Below are positions 14,702 to 21,389 of a stretch of DNA of 21,708 nt, piece by piece (the stretch's first letter is position 1; each line of letters starts with the position of its first letter). The stretch covers positions 1 to 21,708 of the forward strand of contig DATMND010000282.1 of the NCBI GenBank assembly GCA_035569235.1, in the 5' to 3' direction. Position numbers and translations under genes: made by a program. Under the pieces are notes generated by a model. It was given only the letters and a program-made list of their open reading frames with translations. It was not told the origin of the DNA and did no database searches. Origin of the DNA: JAMXLO01 sp035569235. Its GTDB lineage: Bacteria; Pseudomonadota; Alphaproteobacteria; Acetobacterales; Acetobacteraceae.

Positions 14702-14854
14702 ATGGTAGAGTCCGATGATAATAGCACCCCCGGACCTGCGTTGTTTCTTGTTGGGGTTTGTATCTCCGTAGGTTTGGCTATTTTCTATGGAGAGCCGTGG
14801 TGGGAGGGCGTGGGTTTGTGGTGGGTCGCCTTCGAGCTAACGTGGCGCGACTAG
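14702..14854 (+). CDS. Small plus-strand membrane protein, 50 aa (moron-like)
   Basis: ATG 14702 opens a 50-codon frame on the strand opposite to the virion genes, ending with TAG at 14852-14854. GGAGG at 14692-14696 lies 5 nt before the ATG, an excellent ribosome binding site. The product begins with acidic MVESDDNSTPGP. A hydrophobic segment ALFLVGVCISVGLAIFYG (residues 13-30) follows, long enough for one membrane span, then a Trp-rich tail (WWEGVGLWW). Its stop overlaps the scaffold gene stop at the palindrome CTAG (14851-14854). The stretch is more T-rich than its neighbours. Function is unknown; membrane-active phage accessory roles such as superinfection exclusion are possible but unsupported. 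Confidence 0.62.
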   Translation: MVESDDNSTPGPALFLVGVCISVGLAIFYGEPWWEGVGLWWVAFELTWRD

Positions 14855-15597
14855 TTAAGTCCGCGCTTCTCTCGGAGCTGCTTCGCGTAGTATGCGGTCA
14901 GTTGCTCGGCCGTCGCGGTGAATTCATTGAACTCCGCCCGCGCGCTCGCGCCGTTTAACTGCCGGATCGGCGCCGGTGCGTTCGAGACACGCCGCGCGGC
15001 CGGCGCCGGCTTGTCCCGCATTTCCGCCGCGAATTTGCCCAGCGCAATCGCCCGCGAGCGTTCCGAGCGAAGCCCCGCAATCGCCTCCAGCGCCTCGGGA
15101 TCGTCAGCAAGCGCAGCCGCGACCTTGGCGCCGTCCGGTGTCTCGACCAGCAACTCGGCCAGTCCGCTATCGGCGCCCATCGCCATGAGCGACTGGCAGC
15201 GTTCCGTCCAGTCCGGGTATGACGCCCGCCCCTGCTCGTGGAACCGCTCCACGCGCGCCCTGACCGCGCCCTGTTGTTCGCCTTCCGCGCGCGCACGCTT
15301 TATGTCGTCCTGTGTGAGCGCGCGGTTGGGGTCCGGTTCATGGGTTGCGCCGGAGCGCAGCCGCTCGTTCTCGCCGGCAAGCCGGGCGCGTTCCTGCTCG
15401 CCGGCGGATAGACGCGCGGACATCGCGGCAATGCGCCGCTCGATCCGGCTTTGCTTGACTTCGGCCTCGGTAGGCTCAGCTTTGGTCTCGGTCTCGGTAG
15501 CCGCAGCGCCTTCAGTTCCGGGCGCGTTCGGATCGACGGTAGCCGCAGCCGGTTCCGCTTGCGCGCCGCCCGGCGGGGCGGTTTCGGTCTCGCTCAT
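14851..15597 (-). CDS. Capsid scaffolding protein, 248 aa
   Basis: The gene immediately precedes the coat gene, the normal place for a scaffold. The product starts with an acidic Ala/Pro/Glu/Thr-rich disordered region (residues 1-45). It continues with a charged helical stretch (SRIERRIAAMSARLSAGEQE, then RARLAGENERLR) and a mixed helical centre. It ends with VSNAPAPIRQLNG and a basic C-terminus (AYYAKQLREKRGLN). Basic helical C-termini bind coat protein in P22-type scaffolds. There is no enzyme motif. ATG 15597 has no strong Shine-Dalgarno sequence, and the gap upstream is occupied by a plus-strand gene, so its translation signal is weak or unusual. Confidence 0.82.
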   Translation of the reverse strand: MSETETAPPGGAQAEPAAATVDPNAPGTEGAAATETETKAEPTEAEVKQSRIERRIAAMSARLSAGEQERARLAGENERLRSGATHEPDPNRALTQDDIKRARAEGEQQGAVRARVERFHEQGRASYPDWTERCQSLMAMGADSGLAELLVETPDGAKVAAALADDPEALEAIAGLRSERSRAIALGKFAAEMRDKPAPAARRVSNAPAPIRQLNGASARAEFNEFTATAEQLTAYYAKQLREKRGLN

Positions 15598-15598
15598 G

Positions 15599-15622
15599 GT
15601 ATGCTCATGTGGTGGTTGGAGG
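15599..15622 (+). promoter_or_regulatory. Possible -10-like element and ribosome binding site of the 71-aa plus-strand gene
   Basis: GTATGCT (15599-15605), 12 nt, GGAGG (15618-15622), 5 nt, ATG 15628. The same element order with identical spacing (GTATCCT, 12 nt, GGAGG, 5 nt, ATG) precedes the plus-strand gene at 21390. TATGCT is preceded by TGG, giving an extended -10-like TGGTATGCT. No -35 box is evident. That it is a promoter is inference. Confidence 0.4.
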
Positions 15623-15627
15623 TCGTG

Positions 15628-15843
15628 ATGATTGACGGTCTATTCGGCGCGTTGTTCGGTGCGCCCGTTTGCGTCAGCCCGGCGGCACAACAGAATGCGA
15701 CCGATCAGCAGCTACGCCAGTCGCAGGTGGTGTACGCCAATGCGAATGCGTCATTCCTGACGTGGAATACGATGGCCGTTCCGCCCGGCATTTACTGGCG
15801 GCAAACGGGCGGCCGGACGTGGCGCGTGACGATACAACGTTAA
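15628..15843 (+). CDS. Small plus-strand protein of unknown function, 71 aa (moron-like)
   Basis: ATG 15628, preceded by GGAGG with 5-nt spacing, opens a 71-codon frame on the strand opposite to the virion genes. It fills the whole space between the scaffold and the 109-aa gene. The frame is open further upstream, but only inside the scaffold gene, so the short form is preferred. The product starts with MIDGLFGALFGAPVCVSP, a mildly hydrophobic N-terminus. A Gln/Asn-rich middle follows, then FLTWNTMAVPPGIYWRQTGG and a basic end. No membrane span or known motif is convincing. Its TAA overlaps the TAA of the facing gene at the palindrome TTAA (15840-15843). Confidence 0.6.
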   Translation: MIDGLFGALFGAPVCVSPAAQQNATDQQLRQSQVVYANANASFLTWNTMAVPPGIYWRQTGGRTWRVTIQR

Positions 15844-16169
15844 CGCTGGCTCCTCTGCGCCCCGCCGCCGACGCGATCGGCCGCCGACCTGCGCTCCGCC
15901 TTCTCCGGCGTGGCTTCCACCGCGTCGGCCCAGGCGTCGGGGTTGTCGCGCATGTCGTCGTGCAGCGCCTGCGCGTGCGCGCGGTCGCCGGTCGTGTGGC
16001 TCAGGTGCACCAGGCGCACCACGGTGGCGCACATCGCGGCCACGGAAGCCCGGATGCCTACCGCGTCGGCGACCGCAGCGCGGTTGCCCTCCACCGTGGT
16101 CAGGTCGTGCGTGGTGTCGACGGGTGCGGCGTCGGCGGGCTCGTCGGGTGCGTCTTTCGTGGTGCTCAT
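15840..16169 (-). CDS. Hypothetical small protein, 109 aa
   Basis: The frame starts with ATG 16169, overlapping the stop of the preceding gene (ATGA), and ends with TAA at 15840-15842. The N-terminus is acidic and Asp/Thr/Ala-rich. A central helical part (VEGNRAAVADAVGIRASVAA, then MCATVVRLVHLSH) is followed by a charged segment (DDMRDNPDAWADAVEATPEK) and a basic Arg/Gly/Gln tail. I do not recognise a family. It belongs to the cluster of small genes between portal and scaffold, where phages often carry accessory proteins. Stop/start coupling and codon pattern support it as real. Confidence 0.68.
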   Translation of the reverse strand: MSTTKDAPDEPADAAPVDTTHDLTTVEGNRAAVADAVGIRASVAAMCATVVRLVHLSHTTGDRAHAQALHDDMRDNPDAWADAVEATPEKAERRSAADRVGGGAQRSQR

Positions 16170-16510
16170 TTGGGGTCGTCTCCTTCGATGACGCGGAATG
16201 CGCCACTGTCGAAATCCGGGTCGGATCGGTGCATCGTCCCGCGCTGTATCGCGCCGGCGGCGTCATCGCGTGCCAGACGTTGCTCGATTGCGGTCAGGCG
16301 TGCATTCCAGTCGTTGAATGCCGTCATAAGCGAGAAGACAAGCCGGTGCGTCGGTTCCATCGTCTCGCTTTGGATTGTGGCGGCGGCATCCGCGCGCGCC
16401 AGGCCTTGCTCGATCGAGGTCAGACGTGCACTCAAGTCGTTGTATGCCGTCATAAGTGCGAAGAATTCTGAAGCGGTTGCAGGCATCGGACGTTGCTTCT
16501 CGTCCATCAT
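16166..16510 (-). CDS. Small protein with an internal tandem duplication, 114 aa
   Basis: ATG 16510 overlaps the TGA of the membrane-protein gene (TGATG); a second ATG follows at 16507. The product contains two copies of a 33-residue helical unit, residues 19-51 and 61-93, with 23 of 33 identical positions. They begin LMTAYNDLSARLTSIEQ and LMTAFNDWNARLTAIEQ. The end is AFRVIEGDDPK. A paralogue lies at the right window edge (21634-21708). The heptad-like pattern suggests a short coiled coil. Function is unknown. The same frame continues upstream to 16834, but that part overlaps the membrane-protein gene and looks non-coding. Confidence 0.72.
   Translation of the reverse strand: MMDEKQRPMPATASEFFALMTAYNDLSARLTSIEQGLARADAAATIQSETMEPTHRLVFSLMTAFNDWNARLTAIEQRLARDDAAGAIQRGTMHRSDPDFDSGAFRVIEGDDPK
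16178..16202. repeat. 25-nt direct repeat, left copy (partner 21646-21670)
   Basis: This 25-nt stretch is identical to 21646-21670, and 16339-16355 (17 nt) is identical to 21690-21706. Both pairs are in the same orientation and both lie in coding sequence of the two paralogous small genes (AFRVIEGD and PTHRL segments). The repeats flank the block from the 59-aa gene to the 79-aa plus-strand gene, including both terminase genes and the portal. Confidence 0.8.
16232..16456 (-). repeat. Tandem duplication, two units with 126-nt period
   Basis: Unit 1 is 16358-16456 and unit 2 is 16232-16330 on the minus strand. They encode 33-residue segments with 23 identical residues, and the DNA is also clearly similar, so the duplication is fairly recent. 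Both end in a TM dipeptide followed by a His-Arg containing linker. Confidence 0.75.
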
Positions 16511-16689
16511 CACCACCGATACAGACCGAGGCGCGGGCCGGCGAGGCCGCCGAACAGCAACAGCACGACCAGTACGATCAGCACGATACCGAGCAGGTTG
16601 CCGCCGCCGAAGCTCACCGCGCCGGTGCGATAGCCGTAACCGCCGCCGAACAGTATTAGCACCACGAGGAGGATGATAATCAGGTCCAT
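16510..16689 (-). CDS. Small two-span membrane protein, 59 aa
   Basis: ATG 16689 is preceded by GGAG with 6-nt spacing. The product MDLIIILLVVLILFGGGYGY... has two hydrophobic segments. The first is about residues 3-15, the second residues 32-47 (LLGIVLIVLVVLLLFG), joined by a Gly-rich loop. It ends in GPRLGLYRW. It resembles short bacterial and phage membrane proteins of the Gly-rich double-span type, whose function is unknown. It lies in the same operon as portal and scaffold, which is unusual for a membrane protein; a holin-like role is conceivable but there is no lysis gene beside it. The stop overlaps the next start (TGATG). Confidence 0.72.
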   Translation of the reverse strand: MDLIIILLVVLILFGGGYGYRTGAVSFGGGNLLGIVLIVLVVLLLFGGLAGPRLGLYRW

Positions 16690-16698
16690 CGGCGACTC

Positions 16699-16869
16699 CT
16701 ACTGCTGCGGCGCGGCCGGGTCGTTCGGTGCCTCGCAGTCGGTCCCGGAAACGAAGGCGTAGAACGCCCGAGCCGCTGTTAAGATCTCCTCTGCACCGGC
16801 GTCCCGAAATGTGAGGGTCGCCATACGCAGGCACTCCAAACGGTTGCCCTCGGTGTTATCCTCACTCAT
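16699..16869 (-). CDS. Hypothetical small protein, 56 aa, after portal
   Basis: ATG 16869 overlaps the portal stop (ATGA) and the frame ends with TAG at 16699-16701. The product has a helical centre (NRLECLRMATLTFRDAGAEE, then ILTAARAFYAFVSG) and a short Pro/Ala/Asp tail. Small proteins with such an 'R...LR.A......A..IL..A..F..FV' pattern are common in phage genomes, but no function is known to me. Coupling with portal and the membrane-protein gene (9 nt apart) supports it as genuine. Confidence 0.7.
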   Translation of the reverse strand: MSEDNTEGNRLECLRMATLTFRDAGAEEILTAARAFYAFVSGTDCEAPNDPAAPQQ

Positions 16870-19115
16870 GGCCCAGCCTCCGCTCCGTTGCCCGCACCAT
16901 TTGCTCCCGCTGGCTCCGGCGGTGCAATGGCCTGGGCGTGTTCCGCGTCGGCCGCCGAATGTTCCTGCATCACCGGAAGCGCCGGCATGCCGAGCATACC
17001 CGACAACAGCGACCGGATGATAACCTGCGCCGCAACCGGATCGGCCGCCGCAACCGCCTTCAGCCGCTCGGTTTCCGCCTGGTAGTCCGCGATCTCGTTA
17101 CCCGCGCCCTTGTCCTTCGCCGCGAGCTGCGCCGTTTGGAGTTGCTGTTTCAGCGCCGCGATCTCCCCATCCGCTTTGCCCAGGAGCTCATGGGCCTGCG
17201 CCTGCGATTGCTGCATCGCCTGCTGGAGCTGCTGCACCGCCGGATCGGGCGCGCCGGCCTTGTACTGCGGCGGCAATCCGCGCCGGAGCCGTTCTGCCAA
17301 CTCGTCCGCGCCGGGAAAGTCAGAATTCTGCGCCCAGAAGTCGCCGACCACCTGAAACGCGGCGGGGTTCTGCTGCATGATTTGCGAGAACGCGTTGGCC
17401 GCTTCCTGCCGCTGCGTGCCGAACGGCGGCCCCACATCCGCCTCAACGTCGTACGATCCAACCGTCGGGTTGAAGATGACCTGCGCGTTCGGCTGGTCCG
17501 GGTCGGCGTCGATCGCATCCGCCTGCTGCGGTGTTACCGGCTGAGGACCGTTCGGCGTCATCACGACATGCTGGTGCGCATCCGGCGCGTTTGGCACGAT
17601 ATGCACGTCCGAATCGCTGCCGTCCTCCGCCATGATCTTGGTCACACGTGCCACATCGTAAATCTTGGGTATCAGATCGAGCAGAATTCTTCCAACTTGC
17701 CGGATCGCCTTGGCCTGGTTATCCACGAAATGGTACGTCGCGTTATCGCCCTGCCGCTGGCGCTGCTGGATTGCCACGCCGCTGCGTTCATTGGACGGCT
17801 GGCCCATCTCGGCCTGATACTGGCCGGAGACCATCATCATGTCCTCGCGGGCAATGTTCATGCCCTGGAGGAATGCTTGCGCCATGACGGGCGGATCAAC
17901 ACGAGTGGGCCGCTCGATTGGCTGGCCGTTATCGTCGATATCATTGTAATATAGCACAGACCACGATGCCGTGTTTGCGCTATCCCATTGGTTCGTGTGC
18001 CCCTCGGTGGCACGCGTCGAAGCGGTCCATGGCGATTTAGTCTGCAACGCCACCTGTTCGACCGCCTGCGAGGACCAGTAGTTGTACATCTGCTGCGCAC
18101 CGATCAGCGCGCGGGTATGGCCCTTCAGGTCCATCACGTTGTCGATCACCGTCTCCTCGCCGATCACCGGGACAAGGGGAATATATTTCCCGAGCCACGC
18201 CTGACGCTTATCGATCCGGTTGCCGACAATATGAAAGCATTCGACTTCCGGCGCCGATATTTCCCGCGACTTCACGATGTCCGGCTTGCGCGCCTCCAGC
18301 TCGCCGTCCGCCATGTCGCTTTCGCGTATGGTCGAGCCGTCCGTCATCAGGTGCAGCGTGTCGTTGTCATTCGACCGGCGCCAGTATTTCGCCTCACGGA
18401 CGTGATCCTTGTCGCTCCAGTCGTCGGTATTGTCGAACGTGTTTATTGGGCTGTCAGACTTGCCGTTCTCGGCTTCGTACAGGTCGCGCGGCGTGTCGTT
18501 GAACTCGAATGCGAAGCGCCCGTCCGCCTTGTCATAGTCGCGGGCATCCGGGTCAAAATAGATGGTGCGCGGCTTGTTCTTCCGGCGGACGTATATCTCC
18601 TGATCGAACGACTCTTCGTCGGCAAAGTCGGTCTCGACGCCGATCACGCCGTAGCCGGCATCCACTTGATGAAAAAACGCCGTGCTGTATGCGTCAATCG
18701 CCTTCGACTGGTATTCGATACGCCGGATGATACCGGAGAAGATTTGCGCCGCCTCGTATGTTGCCCGGCCGCCGGTTGGCGTGACTTTTATCTGGGCCTT
18801 GTGCTGGCGTGCGTCGTTAATGATTTGCAGGTTATGCTGGCGGACCTTGTTGTGCGTGAGACACGGCCGGTCGCCGCGCGCCTTCTGCACCGTCTGGTCC
18901 CATTGCCAGTTGTTGTACTGATCGCCGGCCGAGAATTTTGAGTCGGCCTTGGCGTTGGCGGTGGCCGTGGCGTACCAAGTATGGCAACGCTCCCATCGCG
19001 CTTTCGCCTCGCGAAGTATCTCCGCGTCGCCGGCTCTTACGCGCGTTCGGGCCACTAGGCGCGCCTGCTCACTCGCGCGAACCGCACGCGCCTCGGCAGT
19101 GGTTTCGCCTTCCAT
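16866..19115 (-). CDS. Portal protein, P22 gp1-like
   Basis: The product (749 aa from ATG 19115) has the P22-type portal layout. A helical N-terminal part, AKARWERCHTWYATATANAK, leads to KFSAGDQYNNW and RPCLTHNKVRQHNLQIIND. Core segments such as QIFSGIIRRIEYQSKAIDAY and GYGVIGVETDFADEESFDQE follow, with QAEMGQPSNERSGVAIQQRQ further on. The end is a Gln-rich coiled coil (AVQQLQQAMQQSQAQAHELL) and an Ala/Gly-rich tail. It forms the ring at one capsid vertex through which DNA enters and leaves. The start is uncertain. GTG 19238 would add 41 residues, overlap the upstream gene by 50 nt and has no good ribosome binding site; the ATG placed at the upstream stop (19189) opens another frame. Confidence 0.88.
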   Translation of the reverse strand: MEGETTAEARAVRASEQARLVARTRVRAGDAEILREAKARWERCHTWYATATANAKADSKFSAGDQYNNWQWDQTVQKARGDRPCLTHNKVRQHNLQIINDARQHKAQIKVTPTGGRATYEAAQIFSGIIRRIEYQSKAIDAYSTAFFHQVDAGYGVIGVETDFADEESFDQEIYVRRKNKPRTIYFDPDARDYDKADGRFAFEFNDTPRDLYEAENGKSDSPINTFDNTDDWSDKDHVREAKYWRRSNDNDTLHLMTDGSTIRESDMADGELEARKPDIVKSREISAPEVECFHIVGNRIDKRQAWLGKYIPLVPVIGEETVIDNVMDLKGHTRALIGAQQMYNYWSSQAVEQVALQTKSPWTASTRATEGHTNQWDSANTASWSVLYYNDIDDNGQPIERPTRVDPPVMAQAFLQGMNIAREDMMMVSGQYQAEMGQPSNERSGVAIQQRQRQGDNATYHFVDNQAKAIRQVGRILLDLIPKIYDVARVTKIMAEDGSDSDVHIVPNAPDAHQHVVMTPNGPQPVTPQQADAIDADPDQPNAQVIFNPTVGSYDVEADVGPPFGTQRQEAANAFSQIMQQNPAAFQVVGDFWAQNSDFPGADELAERLRRGLPPQYKAGAPDPAVQQLQQAMQQSQAQAHELLGKADGEIAALKQQLQTAQLAAKDKGAGNEIADYQAETERLKAVAAADPVAAQVIIRSLLSGMLGMPALPVMQEHSAADAEHAQAIAPPEPAGANGAGNGAEAGP

Positions 19116-19189
19116 CGGGGGTCGAAGTAGCCCGGTGCGTCCATCATTATCGGATGGATGGAGATCGTCACGGTAATAGTCTGCGCCAT
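19055..19189 (-). CDS. Possible 44-aa ORF at the portal start (overlapping)
   Basis: The TGA of the 112-aa gene overlaps an ATG at 19189 (TGATG), as at several other junctions here. That ATG opens a 44-codon frame, MAQTITVTISIHPIMMDAPG..., ending with TAG at 19055-19057, in a different frame from portal. Over its first 32 codons roughly three quarters of third positions are G or C, against about half for the portal frame in the same interval, so this frame looks the more coding-like. It could be a tiny gene coupled to portal, or the true portal N-terminus broken by a frameshift or sequencing error. No function is recognised. Confidence 0.35.
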   Translation of the reverse strand: MAQTITVTISIHPIMMDAPGYFDPRWKAKPLPRRVRFARVSRRA

Positions 19190-19527
19190 CACGTCCCCGT
19201 CCGTGCGGTGCCTGCCGCAAGCCAGTTAGGGTTGGCACCTTGCTGATTACCGAACTGCTGCATCAAGTGGTCGCGCCACGCCGGGATTTGCCACAATGTT
19301 GCTAGATGCTCGGGAGCGAGACCCGCCTGCAACCAGCCGCTCACAACTTGCCCTGGCATCTGATTTAGGTTTCCAAGGTCAGCGTTCGGCATCGCATCGC
19401 CGCCATTGGCATACGGCGACGCAACCATTGAGGGATCGGCGTTGGCCTGTCCGGGACGCAGCCGCGATAACATGCCGATAAAACCGGCCTGAGGCGGTGG
19501 CCCTAGGTAATTGAACGGCGTTGCCAT
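19189..19527 (-). CDS. Hypothetical protein between terminase and portal, 112 aa
   Basis: ATG 19527 overlaps the large terminase stop (TGATG); an ATG at 19542 in the same frame would add 5 residues. The N-terminus is Pro/Gly-rich (MATPFNYLGPPPQAGFIGML). The second half is helical (VSGWLQAGLAPEHLATLWQ, then DHLMQQFGNQQ). There is no known motif. The position between TerL and portal and its Pro/Gln/Asn-rich make-up suggest a minor virion or assembly protein; this is inference. Confidence 0.7.
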   Translation of the reverse strand: MATPFNYLGPPPQAGFIGMLSRLRPGQANADPSMVASPYANGGDAMPNADLGNLNQMPGQVVSGWLQAGLAPEHLATLWQIPAWRDHLMQQFGNQQGANPNWLAAGTARTGT

Positions 19528-20852
19528 CACGCCCCCATCCATACGTTCGCGCCGCGCTCGCTGTGCTCGCGTGGCGGCGTGGCGGCTTTCGGCTTCTCGG
19601 CCTGCGGATCGGTAGCACCTTGTGCACCCGTGCCAGCGGCGTCCGCGCCGTGGCTTGCCTCGTCATGCACGGGCTCGGCACGCCATACGCCCATCTTCTC
19701 GTTCCATTGGCGGCGATATGCGCGCAGCATCTTGATACCCACGTCGCAGCCCTCCGCGTCAAAGTATGATTTCGGTAGGATCGCTCGCATTGCCGCGACG
19801 CGATCGGCCGGGTTTGACGCGGCAACAACCTGGATCGGCCGCACGCCAAGGCCGAGCAGGTATTGGCGGCGGGAGCGCCCTTGTTGCGACAACTCGCGCA
19901 CTTCTACGTCGTGCGGCAGTATGTGGCGCTTGTAGACGTAGGGCTCGGCCAGGATGTTCTTGGCGTAGATGTCCAGGCCGACGCCGTTATCCTGGTAGTA
20001 CTTCAGCCATCGCCACTCGCCACGGGGAGAAATTTGGAATGACCAGACCGCGCCATAGTCTGCAATGCCGAGGTCCCACGATGTGAACACAGGCAGTGCC
20101 GGGTCGTAGAGCACGCGGGTAATGCGGCCCTCGCGCTGCGCCGCGTCCATCCATTTGCCGTAATACGAGCCGGAGTTTGGCGAGTCGAAGCTGCACTCCA
20201 ACTCCTGGGCGAATTCTTCCTCCGTCATTTCCTCGCGCAATCGCTTGATCGCCTTCGCACTGAGCGCATTGGTCCGCGTGTAATCGAGCAGATAGCGGCT
20301 ATAACCGGATGACTTGCCGGCGCGGTCGAATGCGGCTTGCAGCAGTCCGCGCCCCTTTGGCGTGCCTGAGCGAACCAGCGTGCCCTCGCGATCCGCCAGC
20401 ATCGGTTCGATCACCAGCGGGACCATGCTCGGCGGCGTGTCATCATATTCGTCCACTGTCACGATGTCCGCATATCCGCCGCGCCACGAGTCCGGATTGT
20501 CCGCGCCGCCGCACTGAAATATCCCGCCGTTCGGAAAGCGGATTGCCATGTCGGCCTTCGCAATCGAGGCGCCGGGAATTGCCATCGATGCCAGCATGGT
20601 TGCATCCCATAGCCCGGTTCGTTTCCACATGACTGCGGTCGGGAGGATATGCACGGCACGCGGCAACGGCTTCGGCTCAGTCAGTGCGCGCTTAAAGCCT
20701 TTCCAAAGCAGACCGAGCGACTTGCCGGCTCGACGGTGCACAACAGCGACGATGCGCAGTGCCTGGTCATCGATCAGCGCCCGCTGCCAGAAACGCGGCG
20801 CGAACGGCAGGACGATCTCACGGGTCGGTTGCTGGCGCGTCTTCTGGTGCAT
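19527..20852 (-). CDS. terL: Terminase large subunit (packaging ATPase and nuclease)
   Basis: The 441-aa product is an ATP-driven DNA packaging motor with a nuclease domain. Walker A is HRRAGKS (39-45, K44), Walker B is IVTVDEYDD (D134, catalytic E135), and the coupling motif is SGTPKGR (162-168). The nuclease domain has D260 and D265 in TSWDLGIADYGAVW, plus HDEASHGADAAG with D404 as the likely third acidic residue. The C-terminal 35 residues are a Pro/Ala/Glu-rich tail. It works with the small subunit and docks on the portal encoded downstream. The start overlaps the end of terS by 35 nt. All key residues are present. Confidence 0.93.
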   Translation of the reverse strand: MHQKTRQQPTREIVLPFAPRFWQRALIDDQALRIVAVVHRRAGKSLGLLWKGFKRALTEPKPLPRAVHILPTAVMWKRTGLWDATMLASMAIPGASIAKADMAIRFPNGGIFQCGGADNPDSWRGGYADIVTVDEYDDTPPSMVPLVIEPMLADREGTLVRSGTPKGRGLLQAAFDRAGKSSGYSRYLLDYTRTNALSAKAIKRLREEMTEEEFAQELECSFDSPNSGSYYGKWMDAAQREGRITRVLYDPALPVFTSWDLGIADYGAVWSFQISPRGEWRWLKYYQDNGVGLDIYAKNILAEPYVYKRHILPHDVEVRELSQQGRSRRQYLLGLGVRPIQVVAASNPADRVAAMRAILPKSYFDAEGCDVGIKMLRAYRRQWNEKMGVWRAEPVHDEASHGADAAGTGAQGATDPQAEKPKAATPPREHSERGANVWMGA

Positions 20853-21357
20853 CAGGCTCCGTTGCCGGCGGCGTCGCGTCCGCCCAGCGGAACGACACGG
20901 CGAACGGCGTATCTGGGTCGGCGTTGCCGATCAGCGTCGGCGGCTCTTTCCACCCCATGCGCGCCTGGGTCCACCATTGCGCCGCGCGGACTTCCGGTTT
21001 GATCTCGGATTGCGCGTGGTACTGCACGCCGCCGATGACCTGCGCCGGACGTGCGCGCTGGCCGACCGCCATCTTGTGCAGCGAGGCGATCACCGCCGCG
21101 TTGGCTTCGCCGGCACCGGTGGCAATCTCGCGCCTGAAGTGCTTGCGCAGCGTGCCTTTGCTGATCTTGCGGCTGAGGCATTCGCAGATGGCCCATGCCT
21201 CGATGCCGCCGGAGACCATCACGCGCACGAGCTGGCGATCCTGGTCGGTCGGCACGAACGGCGGCTGGCCCATCTTCGGTGGCGCGGCAACGGGCGGCGG
21301 CGGTGCGGGCGGCTTGCGTGCGGCGCGGCGGCGGGGTTTCGGCTTGCGGGCCGGCAT
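20818..21357 (-). CDS. terS: Terminase small subunit
   Basis: The 179-aa product has a basic, Pro-rich N-terminal tail (residues 1-30). A helix-turn-helix type domain (about 36-80) follows, with the pattern GIEAWAICECLSRKISKGTL then RKHFRREIATGAGEANAAV. This matches phage small terminase subunits with the 'IS..TLRKHFR.E...G...ANA.V' signature. It recognises phage DNA and delivers it to the large subunit. The C-terminal 25 residues are acidic and Pro-rich. Position directly before terL with a 35-nt overlap supports the call. Only 20-30 nt separate its start from the divergent plus-strand gene, so its promoter must lie within or beyond that gene. Confidence 0.87.
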   Translation of the reverse strand: MPARKPKPRRRAARKPPAPPPPVAAPPKMGQPPFVPTDQDRQLVRVMVSGGIEAWAICECLSRKISKGTLRKHFRREIATGAGEANAAVIASLHKMAVGQRARPAQVIGGVQYHAQSEIKPEVRAAQWWTQARMGWKEPPTLIGNADPDTPFAVSFRWADATPPATEPDAPEDAPATDP

Positions 21358-21360
21358 GCG

Positions 21361-21384
21361 GTATCCTGGGTTGAGCGATGGAGG
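21361..21384 (+). promoter_or_regulatory. Possible -10-like element and ribosome binding site of the 79-aa plus-strand gene
   Basis: GTATCCT (21361-21367), 12 nt, GGAGG (21380-21384), 5 nt, ATG 21390. The layout is the same, base for base in spacing, as at 15599-15622. It also lies directly next to the start codon of a minus-strand gene (terS here, scaffold there). No -35 box is evident, so a promoter function is inference. Confidence 0.4.
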
Positions 21385-21389
21385 GGCGG

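Noticed and set aside
13563..14708. 381-codon plus-strand open frame
   Set aside because: It is antisense to the coat gene, which is certain. The translation is Arg-rich and shows no domain.
16511..16834. Upstream extension of the 114-aa duplicated protein to 222 codons
   Set aside because: The extension is Arg-rich and overlaps the membrane-protein gene and most of the 56-aa gene. ATG 16510 with TGATG coupling is a better start.
16938..18941. Two long plus-strand open frames (338 and 317 codons)
   Set aside because: Both are antisense to the portal gene, and their Val/Arg/His-rich composition is that of shadow frames.
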